Assembly (NCBI GenBank): GCA_964565685.1
Contig: CAZMFR010000004.1
Location: 8,769 to 72,768, forward strand
Length of the DNA: 64,000 bases
DNA from: JAGWNR01 sp964565685
GTDB taxonomy: Bacteria; Patescibacteriota; Minisyncoccia; Phycocordibacterales; PALSA-1337
Reading direction: 5' to 3'
A model generated the notes under the pieces. It saw only the letters and a program-made list of their open reading frames with translations. It made no database searches and was not told the origin of the DNA. Within the stretch, counting starts at the first letter, position 1, and each line of letters begins with the position of its first letter. The translations under genes and the position numbers were made by a program. Shown here in pieces: positions 49,398-59,044 of this stretch.

Positions 49398-51575
49398 TTA
49401 TGGTTTTGGTTCGCTTGACTTTGGTTCTTTTTTGGATTCTGACTTTTCACCGCTGTCTTTTATTTTGGCAACAGCGTCTTCTAATTCCTTTTGTTTTTTT
49501 GCATCAGCCGCCGCCTTGCTATACTTCGACTGATCAGCAATCTTTTTCTGGAATGGTGCTTCTCTGGTTTTTGATTCGTTATCCCACTTGGTCTCTATTG
49601 ATTTTTTGGTATTTTCTACTTCTTTTTCCATTGATTTCCTGATATTTTCTACTTCTTCTTTTGTTTTGTCGCTATATTTACTACCTAATCTTGCGAGATC
49701 GCTCTTTAATGCATTGTCTATTTCTTCTATATCAGCTTTGTGTTTAGTATCGACCTCAGCAAATTCTGCCTTACGTTTTTCAGAGATTTCATCTTTAATC
49801 TTTTCAATTTCTGCTTTATTTTCATTTATTATTTTTTCAATTTCATCTCCATGTACCTTTCCGTAATTTGCATTATAATCATTCTCTAGAGCATAGCCAG
49901 AGCGATCGACTCCTAGAAAATGCGATATCGGGTCTTTTCTCATCTCTTGCAGGTTATCTTTGTATCGACCTTGCAACTCCACAGCTCTTTCTTCTGCTTT
50001 ATGAAATTCCTCATCGGAAGCATAATCGGCGCGATTTACTGTCCCAATGTTTTTAAATAATTTCTTTCTAGATTTTTCATCAGCTTCTCTCTGTGCATCA
50101 AAACCGCCCTTTTTACCGCCCCAAGAGGCAGAACTTATACTACCCAAAGCACCAGAAGCTATGCCCCCAAGTATTGGATTGTTAGCTGCAAATTCCCTAA
50201 AACCTGGGGTCTCACGATATTTTGCCGCTGCCGCGCCAGCAGTATTTCTGGCAGCAAACGCCGCAGTTTTCTGTAGGGAATCCGATGTCGTCTTTTTGAG
50301 CCATCCATAAAATTTGGAACCTGTTTCTCCGCTCGCACTACCGAATGATTTCGCCGCAATGATTGAAGCATTGATCAAAAATATTCCTATCATAAATTTA
50401 AAGAATACTGCGAGTGTACCAGTGTTGAAAAAACCGGTTATGTTCGTGGTTGCGATAGCACTCTGTGCTGCGGAAACCAGAGCGTTTGAAGAAGTACCGC
50501 CGGTCAGAGCTGTGCTAGACATAAACATAACGGCAAAGTACAGAAAAACCAGATAGATAGGGGCAACCATACACTCGCCTATCAGAAGTTTTGACCATTT
50601 CTTTGAATAATCGCTTATTTGTGGCAGAACTAGTCCTATCCACCATATTGGTGAAAAAGCCATAAGCATTATGAGATAGAACAAGCGCATAAACAATATA
50701 ATCGCAGCAACCAAGAAACTGAATCCAGCCAAAGTCATCATGACCGTGCTCATGATCATCCCAATAGTCATATTTGCAAGAGCATCTCCGGTGAGTAGCC
50801 CCTGCACGGCTGGTACGAGGGTATTCTGTAAATATAATCCTTTCATTAAAGTGTAACTTAGCCCGGTACCGTTAGCTAACATATTCCACCAAGTGCTAAA
50901 TGTTCCACCAGATGTCAGAGGAGTTACTGCGATCTGATTATATATATAGATCGCTATTATATTCGAGGCATCTATTATTAATTTAGTAAAGAATAGACTA
51001 AAATTGATCAACAATCCGGCTAATACAACACGTACCAAAAGAGTTTTAATCTTCTGTTCATTTAATCCAACTATCATCGTTATAGACGCATAAAGAAGAA
51101 CAAATATGATGATTATGCTCATACTATCTCGTACAATGGACCACATACTGTTTATCGCACCGACCGAATTGACAATATCGGCAATATGTAGATTCATGAT
51201 TAATGCTCCATCCATGAACATCCCCATGAGCCAAACAAATACTGTAGCTATTGGTATTATTATTGATAATACCAATACTATTATCGGACTTACTGCATAT
51301 AAAATTGCATTTTCGAGCGACTTTGCTATTCCAGTAAGAGCAGTATTAGCTAAGGTAGAAGCACCAGATTTTACCGCCGATGCACTGGTGAATAATGAAC
51401 TAACCCATGTTGCTGGGTCAAGAGTGTTAACAGTACCGTTAACGATAGTATCTCCCAAAATACTTCCTGTAGAATAATTTGCTAGAGCGTGTGTATCGCG
51501 TGGTGTTATCACAAACCCTACCACCAAGATTATTGTGGCGATGGTTGCGATGATTTGTGTGCGGCGGGTTTTCAT
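49398..51575 (-). CDS. VirB6/TrbL-like polytopic channel protein
   Basis: The 725-residue protein has several helices in residues 1-420 (AVSPIIVLVLSIIIPIATVF, MSIIIIFVLLYASITMIVGL, LMMLTLAGFSFLVAAIILFM-like region), then a small Gly/Ala region (ARNTAGAAAAKYR) and a cytoplasmic coiled coil (about 570-700: KAEIEKIKDEISEKRKAEF). This plan matches VirB6/TrbL. It starts 6 nt after the upstream secreted-protein gene. Confidence 0.8.
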   Translation of the reverse strand: MKTRRTQIIATIATIILVVGFVITPRDTHALANYSTGSILGDTIVNGTVNTLDPATWVSSLFTSASAVKSGASTLANTALTGIAKSLENAILYAVSPIIVLVLSIIIPIATVFVWLMGMFMDGALIMNLHIADIVNSVGAINSMWSIVRDSMSIIIIFVLLYASITMIVGLNEQKIKTLLVRVVLAGLLINFSLFFTKLIIDASNIIAIYIYNQIAVTPLTSGGTFSTWWNMLANGTGLSYTLMKGLYLQNTLVPAVQGLLTGDALANMTIGMIMSTVMMTLAGFSFLVAAIILFMRLFYLIMLMAFSPIWWIGLVLPQISDYSKKWSKLLIGECMVAPIYLVFLYFAVMFMSSTALTGGTSSNALVSAAQSAIATTNITGFFNTGTLAVFFKFMIGIFLINASIIAAKSFGSASGETGSKFYGWLKKTTSDSLQKTAAFAARNTAGAAAAKYRETPGFREFAANNPILGGIASGALGSISSASWGGKKGGFDAQREADEKSRKKLFKNIGTVNRADYASDEEFHKAEERAVELQGRYKDNLQEMRKDPISHFLGVDRSGYALENDYNANYGKVHGDEIEKIINENKAEIEKIKDEISEKRKAEFAEVDTKHKADIEEIDNALKSDLARLGSKYSDKTKEEVENIRKSMEKEVENTKKSIETKWDNESKTREAPFQKKIADQSKYSKAAADAKKQKELEDAVAKIKDSGEKSESKKEPKSSEPKP

Positions 51576-51581
51576 GTGGGG

Positions 51582-53630
51582 TTAAAAGATCGAACTGCCG
51601 GCGGGATTGGCGTACAACTGGCATTGTTGTATGTAATTGCTGGCGTCGCTGGTTATGGTGCTGGCGGTGCCTTGGTCGTTGCTGTTATCCGTTTTTGCGC
51701 TCTGAATATCGATAAGCGATGGGACAGCTTGATCATAAGCAGGTGTCGCTGAATCATAGGTGCCAACCATGGTCTCATACTGTTGAGTCAAGGAAGCGAT
51801 GCTAGCTGTTGATGTTGCTGTGTTTACTTGTTCGCCCAAGGAAACTAGATTGTTCAAGTTGCCGGTGATATTGTCGTAATCGCTCTGTAATTGCGTTACC
51901 CAAGCCGTTGTAGAAGCTATTTCGATGCTGACCTGCGATACGACGTTAGTATCTCTATCGGATTGACAAGTGGAAGAAGCACTGTTTAGAGATGCTAGCG
52001 CATTTTCTCCTATAGCCACAGAGGAGCTGGCGTAAGATTGTATGCTCGTGGCGTTGGTTATGTATTGTGAAAGGTTCGAGGAAAGACTGCCTCCGAGCGT
52101 TGCGCTAGCTGCAGAAGAACTGGCCGCTTCCGATTCCAGCTGAGATAGATATGAAGGCTGACCATTTGATGATTGGCTGACACCAGAAAGTCCGCTCGAG
52201 CTGAGTACTTGGCTGACTAATTTTGACGCCAAGGCGCCTATTATTTCATCAAGCATGCTGGATTGGACCAGAGAATCCTGACCGCTTCCCAACGCTTTGT
52301 TCAAGCTGGAGGAAATGACCGATCCAGGTGTTACGGTTTGGCAATCTTCCCCTGTGTCTGCACCAGCAGGAGCGTCGGGAATGTTTTCATCATCCGATTC
52401 ATAGCTGGAATCATCAGAATAATCGGTGTTGTCTTGATTCGTACTCGAATCATAGCCACAATTCCCTTCCGAATCGCAATCAGAATTTGAGCTGTCATCC
52501 GAAGATGCGTTGTCGTATGAACTACCCTCGTATACATCGTCGCTACTGTTTTGGTCGGTGGAATTGTCGCTGGAAACCGTACTGTCTGTAGTATTGCTAT
52601 TCGAATCGGTGCAATTCCCTTCCGAATCGCAACTAGTATTGCTCTGGTTGTCGGATGAATTTTGGTCGCTTGAGTTGTCGTCGCTCTCATCGTAGGAACT
52701 AGTATCATCTGTACCGTCATCACCTTGATCTATGGAACTTGTATTACCTGTATCGCTCTCTTCATACGAGGAATTATCATCCGTGCTGTAATCTGCGTCA
52801 GAATTATCGTAACTAGAATCATCACCCTCGTCATATGAGTCGTCCTCATCCGATCCTTGTGTCGCAGTGCTCGGGGTGCACTGTTGGAACGACAGGAAAC
52901 CGCTATTTTGGTTTAGCAGGTTCTGATTTGTTTCTTGTTGGTTTCCTGTTTTTGCATCCAAATCAAGACTTGCGTTTATGTATGCTCCGTATAGATTGTT
53001 TTGTGGCTCGGTTCCTAATGCTAAAAACGATGCCCATCCTCCTTGGCTGAAATCACCCGCTTCGAATCCATTTATCGTTGCTCCCTTGACATTTTTTATG
53101 ATCGAAGAAAGCGTGCAACTATAAGGATTGCTACTTCCACTTCCACTACTTCCACTTGAACCAGCTTGATTGAGGGCAAGAGCAAGACGCACATTCAAAG
53201 CAATAGGAGAACACAACGCCGCCAGCGGACTTCCTGATCCGGCAATGAAATTACCAGCCACATTATCACCGATTTTTTGGAAGAATTGTTCGGGATTCTG
53301 GACGAATGATGGACTGCCTTTGAACCCAGAATTGATCCAGCTGACCGTGCTGTCTGTGATGCTTTGAAGTATCCCCTTGGACATCGCCCAAGCGAGCGGG
53401 TCGAGAACATAATCCTTTATCCATATAGAATCGTCGGCATAGCTTGAAATGGCGTTAAATGCGGTGCCCAATGTGTCTTCTATAGAGTTCAATAAGCCGC
53501 TGGCTTCACCTGCTATATCTTCGACCACCATAGCGTGTGCTGTTTTTGCTTGTATGATTGAACCGAAAGAGATAAGCACTGTCAAGGCGATGGCTATGAT
53601 TTTTTGGTTTAATTTAAAATAATGTTTCAT
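51582..53630 (-). CDS. Large secreted protein with Asp/Ser-rich region
   Basis: The 682-residue protein has a signal peptide (IIAIALTVLISFGSIIQAKT region, cleavage after AHA). Residues about 257-433 are extremely rich in Asp and Ser, with the Cys motif CDSEGNC occurring twice. The C-terminal part (about 440-682) is Ser-rich with coiled-coil character. Such acidic repeats often bind calcium or are flexible stalks. It is second in the locus and likely a surface-exposed component; no catalytic motif is seen. Confidence 0.78.
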   Translation of the reverse strand: MKHYFKLNQKIIAIALTVLISFGSIIQAKTAHAMVVEDIAGEASGLLNSIEDTLGTAFNAISSYADDSIWIKDYVLDPLAWAMSKGILQSITDSTVSWINSGFKGSPSFVQNPEQFFQKIGDNVAGNFIAGSGSPLAALCSPIALNVRLALALNQAGSSGSSGSGSSNPYSCTLSSIIKNVKGATINGFEAGDFSQGGWASFLALGTEPQNNLYGAYINASLDLDAKTGNQQETNQNLLNQNSGFLSFQQCTPSTATQGSDEDDSYDEGDDSSYDNSDADYSTDDNSSYEESDTGNTSSIDQGDDGTDDTSSYDESDDNSSDQNSSDNQSNTSCDSEGNCTDSNSNTTDSTVSSDNSTDQNSSDDVYEGSSYDNASSDDSSNSDCDSEGNCGYDSSTNQDNTDYSDDSSYESDDENIPDAPAGADTGEDCQTVTPGSVISSSLNKALGSGQDSLVQSSMLDEIIGALASKLVSQVLSSSGLSGVSQSSNGQPSYLSQLESEAASSSAASATLGGSLSSNLSQYITNATSIQSYASSSVAIGENALASLNSASSTCQSDRDTNVVSQVSIEIASTTAWVTQLQSDYDNITGNLNNLVSLGEQVNTATSTASIASLTQQYETMVGTYDSATPAYDQAVPSLIDIQSAKTDNSNDQGTASTITSDASNYIQQCQLYANPAGSSIF

Positions 53631-53639
53631 TGTAATTTT

Positions 53640-54527
53640 TTATTGGAGCATCTGTTCGATCGCGGTCGAGCTCGTCGTTCCAGTGTTGAGATCAGCTTTG
53701 AGAGTGGCAAAATATTGTTTTATCGCTCCAAATGCATTTGAAAGATCTTGCAGAGCATTCAAGTATTGTCCAGCACCCTCCAAGCTGGCTGCGGGATCGG
53801 TATCGGTCATCCTCAGGAGCTCTGCCACCGATAACCGTTCGCTCATGGCATTGATCAGATCCAAATGCATGCTAGCAATGGAAGGCGGAACAGTCATAGC
53901 GATGAGACCGTTCAAAATGTTCTTATATGATGCGATGATCGGGTCTATCTTTTTCAGGATCGATGGGTCGTTCTGTTCTGCGCTATCTCTTGCATAAGTG
54001 GCCTCGTTCCCCACAGCATCATTATTTTTAAACAAGGCGCCAAGGATTTGGCCGTATATCAAATCTGCATTGATGCTGTCGTCCTTGCCGATTTTAATGT
54101 CGGAGAAAGCATATACTTTTGCTTGCGGCACTATGTTCGGGTTGCTCAGGACATTGGACACCATTGAATCTATGGTATCGGTGCTCTCGTCACCCCCGGA
54201 CTGTTGCAATTGCAGATAATCAGAGACGAGAACCTCGCCCAGTTTTGCCGTCGTCGTCAGCGGCGCAGAATTCATAGATGTCGTTCCTGAACCCAAAGAG
54301 CCATTATTCCCAAGATTGCTTATACCGGCTCCGACAAGGACTTTTTGCCAGTCACTGTCTGCTAATATAGGGTTTTGTGTGTTTTCGGACGAGACGGATA
54401 TTTTATTGGTCGAATAAGCAACACTCGACGGCAACACACTCCAATATTGGTCGACACAGAAAACTCCTCCTATTACGGCGACTGCCGCTATGATCATCCA
54501 CATTGTTTTTTTGCTAGGGTGGTTCAC
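53640..54527 (-). CDS. Membrane-anchored extracytoplasmic protein, 295 aa
   Basis: Not recognised. It begins with a GTG codon, reading MNHPSKKTMWMIIAAVAVIG, with one membrane helix (about residues 9-26) and an outside domain made mostly of helices (LSVAELLRMTDTDPAASLEG, GQYLNALQDLSNAFGAIK). First gene of the secretion locus, 9 nt before the big acidic protein. GTG start is inferred from its position before the hydrophobic segment. Confidence 0.65.
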   Translation of the reverse strand: MNHPSKKTMWMIIAAVAVIGGVFCVDQYWSVLPSSVAYSTNKISVSSENTQNPILADSDWQKVLVGAGISNLGNNGSLGSGTTSMNSAPLTTTAKLGEVLVSDYLQLQQSGGDESTDTIDSMVSNVLSNPNIVPQAKVYAFSDIKIGKDDSINADLIYGQILGALFKNNDAVGNEATYARDSAEQNDPSILKKIDPIIASYKNILNGLIAMTVPPSIASMHLDLINAMSERLSVAELLRMTDTDPAASLEGAGQYLNALQDLSNAFGAIKQYFATLKADLNTGTTSSTAIEQMLQ

Positions 54528-54655
54528 GAGGGTTTCATATAAATTTCGCTGGGAGTCAGCAGTTCTCTAAAAATAATTCACGAACACCAAGTCAATTGTA
54601 GCAAAGATATATGGCTATTTGGCTAGACCCATGTGGAAAAGGTTTCGGGTGCTTT

Positions 54656-55612
54656 TTACGATCTTGTCTCTTTGACAATATCTATCCACTGTTCCAGAGT
54701 AAATGTTTCTGCTCTAGCGTTTATCGGCCAATTTTTACTTGTCCACAGCTTTTCCAGAGTTTGTGCAGGTATGACTTTTGCTAAATTACCCCTTAATACC
54801 TTGCGTTTATGGGCAAAACCGGCACGGACTATGTCAAAAAAGCGCTTTTCATCTATTTTGTTGTTTTTACATAGGTTGGAATGTCGCAATTCACCTTGCT
54901 CGGCACTGAACTCATTCTTTCTACAAACTACCCCGTGCTTTTCCAAGCCAAGCTCTCGCATCGAATGCTCGCCGCGTAGCTTTCCAAGAGAAGTATCCAA
55001 TGACTCGCCTTGATTACTTGTAAAAGTTTTCTTGCCCATATTATCTATCAGAATGATAGCCGAATCGACGCTTGGCATCGGTCTAAAGAATCTTTTTGGC
55101 ACAGTATCGATATATTTTGGCTCGCCATACGCCTTCACTGATATAGAGAGGATGCTTTCTTTGCCGTTGGTCGCAACAATTCTTTTTGCTACCTCTTTTT
55201 GGACGAGGAGAACCATTCGTGAAGGGTAGGCCTCCGCAGTAAGAAATTTTCTCAAAATTTCACCGGTTATGTAATAAGGGATATTAGCCACAATTACATA
55301 TTTCTTTTTTTTAAGGTCCAGGTCTTGAGGTTTTATTTTCAATGTGTCGTCCTGGACAAGTTTCAATTTTCCTGAGTCGATTTCTGCCGCGAAATTTTCT
55401 TTCATATAATCGATCGATCTTTCGTCTTTTTCTACCGCAATGACGTTTGCCCCAGCATTCAAAAGTCCCCGAGTCAAAATACCCTTGCCCGGTCCGATTT
55501 CGAGCACAGTCATATTCGGTTCGATCCTTGCCGCATGAATCATCGCACCGACCACATTCGGCGCATGTAAAAAATGTTGCCCAAGAGATTTTTTTGCGAT
55601 AAAAGAGGTCAT
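54656..55612 (-). CDS. rsmA: 16S rRNA dimethyladenosine transferase with insertion
   Basis: KsgA/RsmA methylates two adenines in helix 45 of 16S rRNA. The 318-residue protein has SLGQHFLHAPNVVGAMIHAA, VLEIGPGKGILTRGLL (SAM site), VANIPYYITGEILRKF (NIPYY catalytic motif) and PSVDSAIILID. Between about residues 205 and 250 there is a Cys- and charge-rich insertion (MRELGLEKHGVVCRKNEFSA) foreign to the family. Start at 55612: TATACT ends 7 nt upstream, hence leaderless. Confidence 0.93.
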   Translation of the reverse strand: MTSFIAKKSLGQHFLHAPNVVGAMIHAARIEPNMTVLEIGPGKGILTRGLLNAGANVIAVEKDERSIDYMKENFAAEIDSGKLKLVQDDTLKIKPQDLDLKKKKYVIVANIPYYITGEILRKFLTAEAYPSRMVLLVQKEVAKRIVATNGKESILSISVKAYGEPKYIDTVPKRFFRPMPSVDSAIILIDNMGKKTFTSNQGESLDTSLGKLRGEHSMRELGLEKHGVVCRKNEFSAEQGELRHSNLCKNNKIDEKRFFDIVRAGFAHKRKVLRGNLAKVIPAQTLEKLWTSKNWPINARAETFTLEQWIDIVKETRS

Positions 55613-55654
55613 TGGCTTAAGTATAACAAGTTCTAGACACCGGGTAATTGTATG

Positions 55655-57610
55655 TTAAAAATCCATGAATATCATCTTTGCGAGATTCGGTCGATCCTGT
55701 TCGACCTCGGTCTCTTCTTCGATCAATTCATCGCCGATGTCAGCGATGAACTCAGACGGAGAATTTATTCTCTGAGAGCCATAGACTGTGCGCATCTGCG
55801 CCCAGCTCAAAAAGACTTTTTTGCGCGCTCGAGTCAATGCAACATAAAAAAGCCGTCGTTCCTCCTCTTCTTCTCCTTGACTCAGTTCTTCCCTGCCCAT
55901 TCGTTCGTGCGGAAACAGATCTTGCTCTAACCCAGCGATGAAAACATAATCGAACTCGAGGCCTTTTGACGCATGAACCGTCATCAATCTGACCGCGTCT
56001 TTGTCTTCTTTTAGCTCGTCTTGGTCTGTGGCCAGGGCGGCGTTCGAGAGGAGGGATTCTACCGCTTCACCAATTGGTAGATTATCATAGGTTCGCGCCA
56101 CGCTGGCCAACTCCCTCATGTTTTCGAGCTTTTCCTCTTCATCCGCGTTCTTTCTCGACGCAGACTCTATGCCGGTTCTTCCCAGAACGAATTTGATCAG
56201 CTCCGACGGTTTTTTTGATAGAGCGACGTCTCTGATCTCATCCAACATTTTTTGAAAGTCATCTATCTTTGTCTGCATCGCTCTGGTCAAACCGGATTCA
56301 TCGTGCGCCAAGACCTTCATCATGGTTGCTTTTCCTATCCCGCGCGGTGGAACGTTTATGATGCGCACCAAATCTGCGGCACCGTCACGGTTTAGAGAAG
56401 CTCTGATGAATGACAATACGTCTTTGACTTCTTTTCTTTCAAAAAACCGCACGCCGAGCACCTGATACGGCACCTCTTTTCTCAAAAAAGACTCTTCCAA
56501 AATACGCGACTGGAAGTTTGCTCGATAAAGCACGGCGATTTCTTTCGGCTGCGCGCCTTTTTTTATCAAATCTCTACAGGTTTCCGCGATATCTCTCGCC
56601 TCATCGGTTTCCGTGTAATCAGCCGTCAGTTTTATTTTTTCTCCGGCGGCATTCTGTGTGAAAAGATTTTTTTCGCGGCGCATGGCATTCTTCTTTATGA
56701 CATTATTGGCCGCCGCCAAGATGTTTTTCGTTGAACGGTAATTTTCCTCTAGGATGACGATCTTTGCATCCGGATAATCCTTTTCAAAATTCAGGATGTT
56801 CTCGATGGTCGCTCCCCTCCAGCTGTAGATATTTTGATCTATGTCGCCGACAACACATAGGTTTTTGTCTTGTCCGACCAGAAGCCGGACAATCTCATAT
56901 TGCACGCCGTTCGTATCCTGATATTCATCGACGTGTATGTGCGTCCAAATTTTTGCATAATGCTCTCGTACAGCCGTGTTGTCTCTCAGGATATTCATTG
57001 TTTTAAGTAGAAGATCGTCGAAATCAAGCGCTTTTTCTCTCATCAAGACCGATTCGTATCTTTCCCAAACGCTAAAAACTATTTTGGAACGATAGTCGTT
57101 CCCTGCGCTGTTTCTATATTCCTGTGCCGACTTGCCATCGCCTTTTGCTCTGGATATCGCAGACAGGATGTTCGCTGGATCATTTCTTTCTTTGTCTAGT
57201 CCTAGTTGTTCCAGAGCATCCTTGATCGCTTTTTTTGAGTCGGCTCTGTCAAAAATAGTGAAATGCCTGTTCAAGCCGATCAACTGCGCATTTTCGCGGA
57301 TTATGTGCACGCCGAGCGCATGAAACGTGCTGACAAACGGCCGTTCTCGCATTGAAATAGGCAAATTCAGGTCTTTATCTGTTTCGAGCATGCTGTTCAC
57401 ACGGTCTCGCATCTCTTTTGCCGCTTTATTTGTAAAAGTAATTGCTAGGATGCTGTGCGGGTTAGTGCCGCTTTTGATCAGATTGAGGATACGATGAACG
57501 ATAGTCTTTGTTTTTCCGGCCCCAGCCCCAGCCAAAATAAGAAGCGGGCCATCGAGGTTTTCCGCCGCTTCTTTTTGTTTAGCGTTAAGTTCTATAATTG
57601 ATCTGTCCAT
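55655..57610 (-). CDS. UvrD/PcrA-type superfamily I DNA helicase
   Basis: The 651-residue 3'-5' helicase for repair and replication restart. Motifs: LILAGAGAGKTKTIVHRI (I), ILAITFTNKAAKEMRDRV (Ia), HVDEYQDTN (II), VVGDIDQNIYSWRGA (III), LEENYRSTKNI (IV), LMTVHASKGLEFDYVFIAGL (V) and RRLFYVALTRARKKVFLSW (VI). UvrD, PcrA and Rep are not separable here. The C-terminal DNA-mimicking tail is short. Confidence 0.95.
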   Translation of the reverse strand: MDRSIIELNAKQKEAAENLDGPLLILAGAGAGKTKTIVHRILNLIKSGTNPHSILAITFTNKAAKEMRDRVNSMLETDKDLNLPISMRERPFVSTFHALGVHIIRENAQLIGLNRHFTIFDRADSKKAIKDALEQLGLDKERNDPANILSAISRAKGDGKSAQEYRNSAGNDYRSKIVFSVWERYESVLMREKALDFDDLLLKTMNILRDNTAVREHYAKIWTHIHVDEYQDTNGVQYEIVRLLVGQDKNLCVVGDIDQNIYSWRGATIENILNFEKDYPDAKIVILEENYRSTKNILAAANNVIKKNAMRREKNLFTQNAAGEKIKLTADYTETDEARDIAETCRDLIKKGAQPKEIAVLYRANFQSRILEESFLRKEVPYQVLGVRFFERKEVKDVLSFIRASLNRDGAADLVRIINVPPRGIGKATMMKVLAHDESGLTRAMQTKIDDFQKMLDEIRDVALSKKPSELIKFVLGRTGIESASRKNADEEEKLENMRELASVARTYDNLPIGEAVESLLSNAALATDQDELKEDKDAVRLMTVHASKGLEFDYVFIAGLEQDLFPHERMGREELSQGEEEEERRLFYVALTRARKKVFLSWAQMRTVYGSQRINSPSEFIADIGDELIEEETEVEQDRPNLAKMIFMDF

Positions 57611-57612
57611 TA

Positions 57613-57907
57613 AGATGAATTAGGTAATAATAGCAGAAAATAAGCTTTAAAAAGAAAAATATATGGATAAGTATCAGATATGAATGCGTATGCTTCATGC
57701 TCATACCATCTAATAATGCTTATTTTGGTCATAAAAACACCGCTATTTTTATCAACAAGTTCTGCACAAAGTCAAATTGACCCAAGGCACGAATTTTGCT
57801 AATATTGCCCAAGTGCCTATCTGGGCATAATTCTCTGCAAAGCCGTCAAATCCATACCGCCGACCTGCCTGTCCATCACGATTGAATGCCTGTCCGACCC
57901 ATCTGTT
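57613..57907. other. Intergenic region with promoter and long leader
   Basis: No gene in the first half. The promoter at 57777-57805 starts a leader of about 95 nt, which contains GCCTGTCC twice (around 57871-57898) and a TGCCCA/TGGGCA hairpin (57806-57827). Confidence 0.5.
57777..57805 (+). promoter_or_regulatory. Promoter of the LysM/M23 gene
   Basis: TTGACC (57777-57782) and TAATAT (57800-57805) separated by 17 nt. Confidence 0.7.
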
Positions 57908-59044
57908 ATGAATCTAACCCCCTTATATAAAAATCCACAGCATTCCGCATTTTTCCTATATACCAAGGAAATGATTATTAGTTTTGTTGTGATCTTCTTG
58001 CCTATGATTTTCCCAGAAGTCGTGCACGCCAACTTCTTTTCTTTTATAGATTCTTTTGTCGGTCAAACAGCATCTGCCGACGAAGCATCCTCGACCAGCT
58101 CTACATATAATTCGGTAACCAACCCGTTTATTCTAGAGGCGGCCAATAGTTTCAATCCAATTTCCACTTCTAGCGACGAGGTTCTGGCTGTAGCTGATGA
58201 GACGTTGATGCCGTCTGTCGGTCCGGCTGGCAGCATTGCCGATATTGACAGCCAGCCGGCAGATATTTCTCCGAGCTTTTATGTAGTACAGCCGAAAGAC
58301 ACGATTTCTCTTGTCGCCGAAATGTTCGGAGTGTCTGTAGATACGATCAAATCGGCTAACAATTTCACATCATCTTCGATTTCTCCGGGACAGGTCCTCG
58401 TCATTCCTCCAATTTCCGGATTAACCTATACGATAAAGAAAGGCGACACGATAGGAACTATTGTGGCGAAATACAAAGCTGATCTGGGAGACGTTCTTGA
58501 ATACAACGATATGCCGTCAGCAGAGACATCGTTGGCTATAGGCGACACTATTTTTGTTCCTAACGTTAATGTTAGCGTCAGCAATATCCCTAGCAATATA
58601 ATTCCACACCAAAAATTGCCGCACGATGGAGCATCGCCTCTCATTCCTGGCTATGGCGGTCCTGTGGCTCCTGGTCCATATGCTGGCGGGTATTACGCGT
58701 GTCCTGTACATGGTTCGTGGCTTTCGCAAGGCCTTCATGGCCACAATGCTGTCGACTTGGCTATAGGCATCGGCAATCCTATTTATGCTGCGGCTGACGG
58801 TACTGTCATTATCGCAAGATCTGGCGGTTGGGATGGCGGTTATGGTAATTATATCGTCATCGCCCACTCGAATGGCACGGAAACTCTCTACGCTCACGCC
58901 AAAAAGCTATTTGTAAAAGCGGGCGATGTTGTTACTCAGGGTGAAAAAATTGCAGAAGTCGGCGTCACTGGTGAAACTACTGGTCCACATCTACATTTTG
59001 AAGTCCGTGGTGCCGCTAACCCGTTTCTGACTGTGAAGTGTTAA
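57908..59044 (+). CDS. LysM domain M23 peptidase
   Basis: Cell-wall endopeptidase of 378 residues. An N-terminal membrane/signal segment (about 22-41) is followed by two LysM domains (FYVVQPKDTISLVAEMFGV, about 125-170, and YTIKKGDTIGTIVAKYK, about 174-218) that bind glycan, and a C-terminal M23 domain (265-378) with zinc residues in HGHNAVDLAIG and HLHFEVRG. It likely cuts peptidoglycan cross-links in growth or division. An alternative ATG is at residue 22. The 3' end overlaps comM by 4 nt. Confidence 0.92.
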   Translation: MNLTPLYKNPQHSAFFLYTKEMIISFVVIFLPMIFPEVVHANFFSFIDSFVGQTASADEASSTSSTYNSVTNPFILEAANSFNPISTSSDEVLAVADETLMPSVGPAGSIADIDSQPADISPSFYVVQPKDTISLVAEMFGVSVDTIKSANNFTSSSISPGQVLVIPPISGLTYTIKKGDTIGTIVAKYKADLGDVLEYNDMPSAETSLAIGDTIFVPNVNVSVSNIPSNIIPHQKLPHDGASPLIPGYGGPVAPGPYAGGYYACPVHGSWLSQGLHGHNAVDLAIGIGNPIYAAADGTVIIARSGGWDGGYGNYIVIAHSNGTETLYAHAKKLFVKAGDVVTQGEKIAEVGVTGETTGPHLHFEVRGAANPFLTVKC

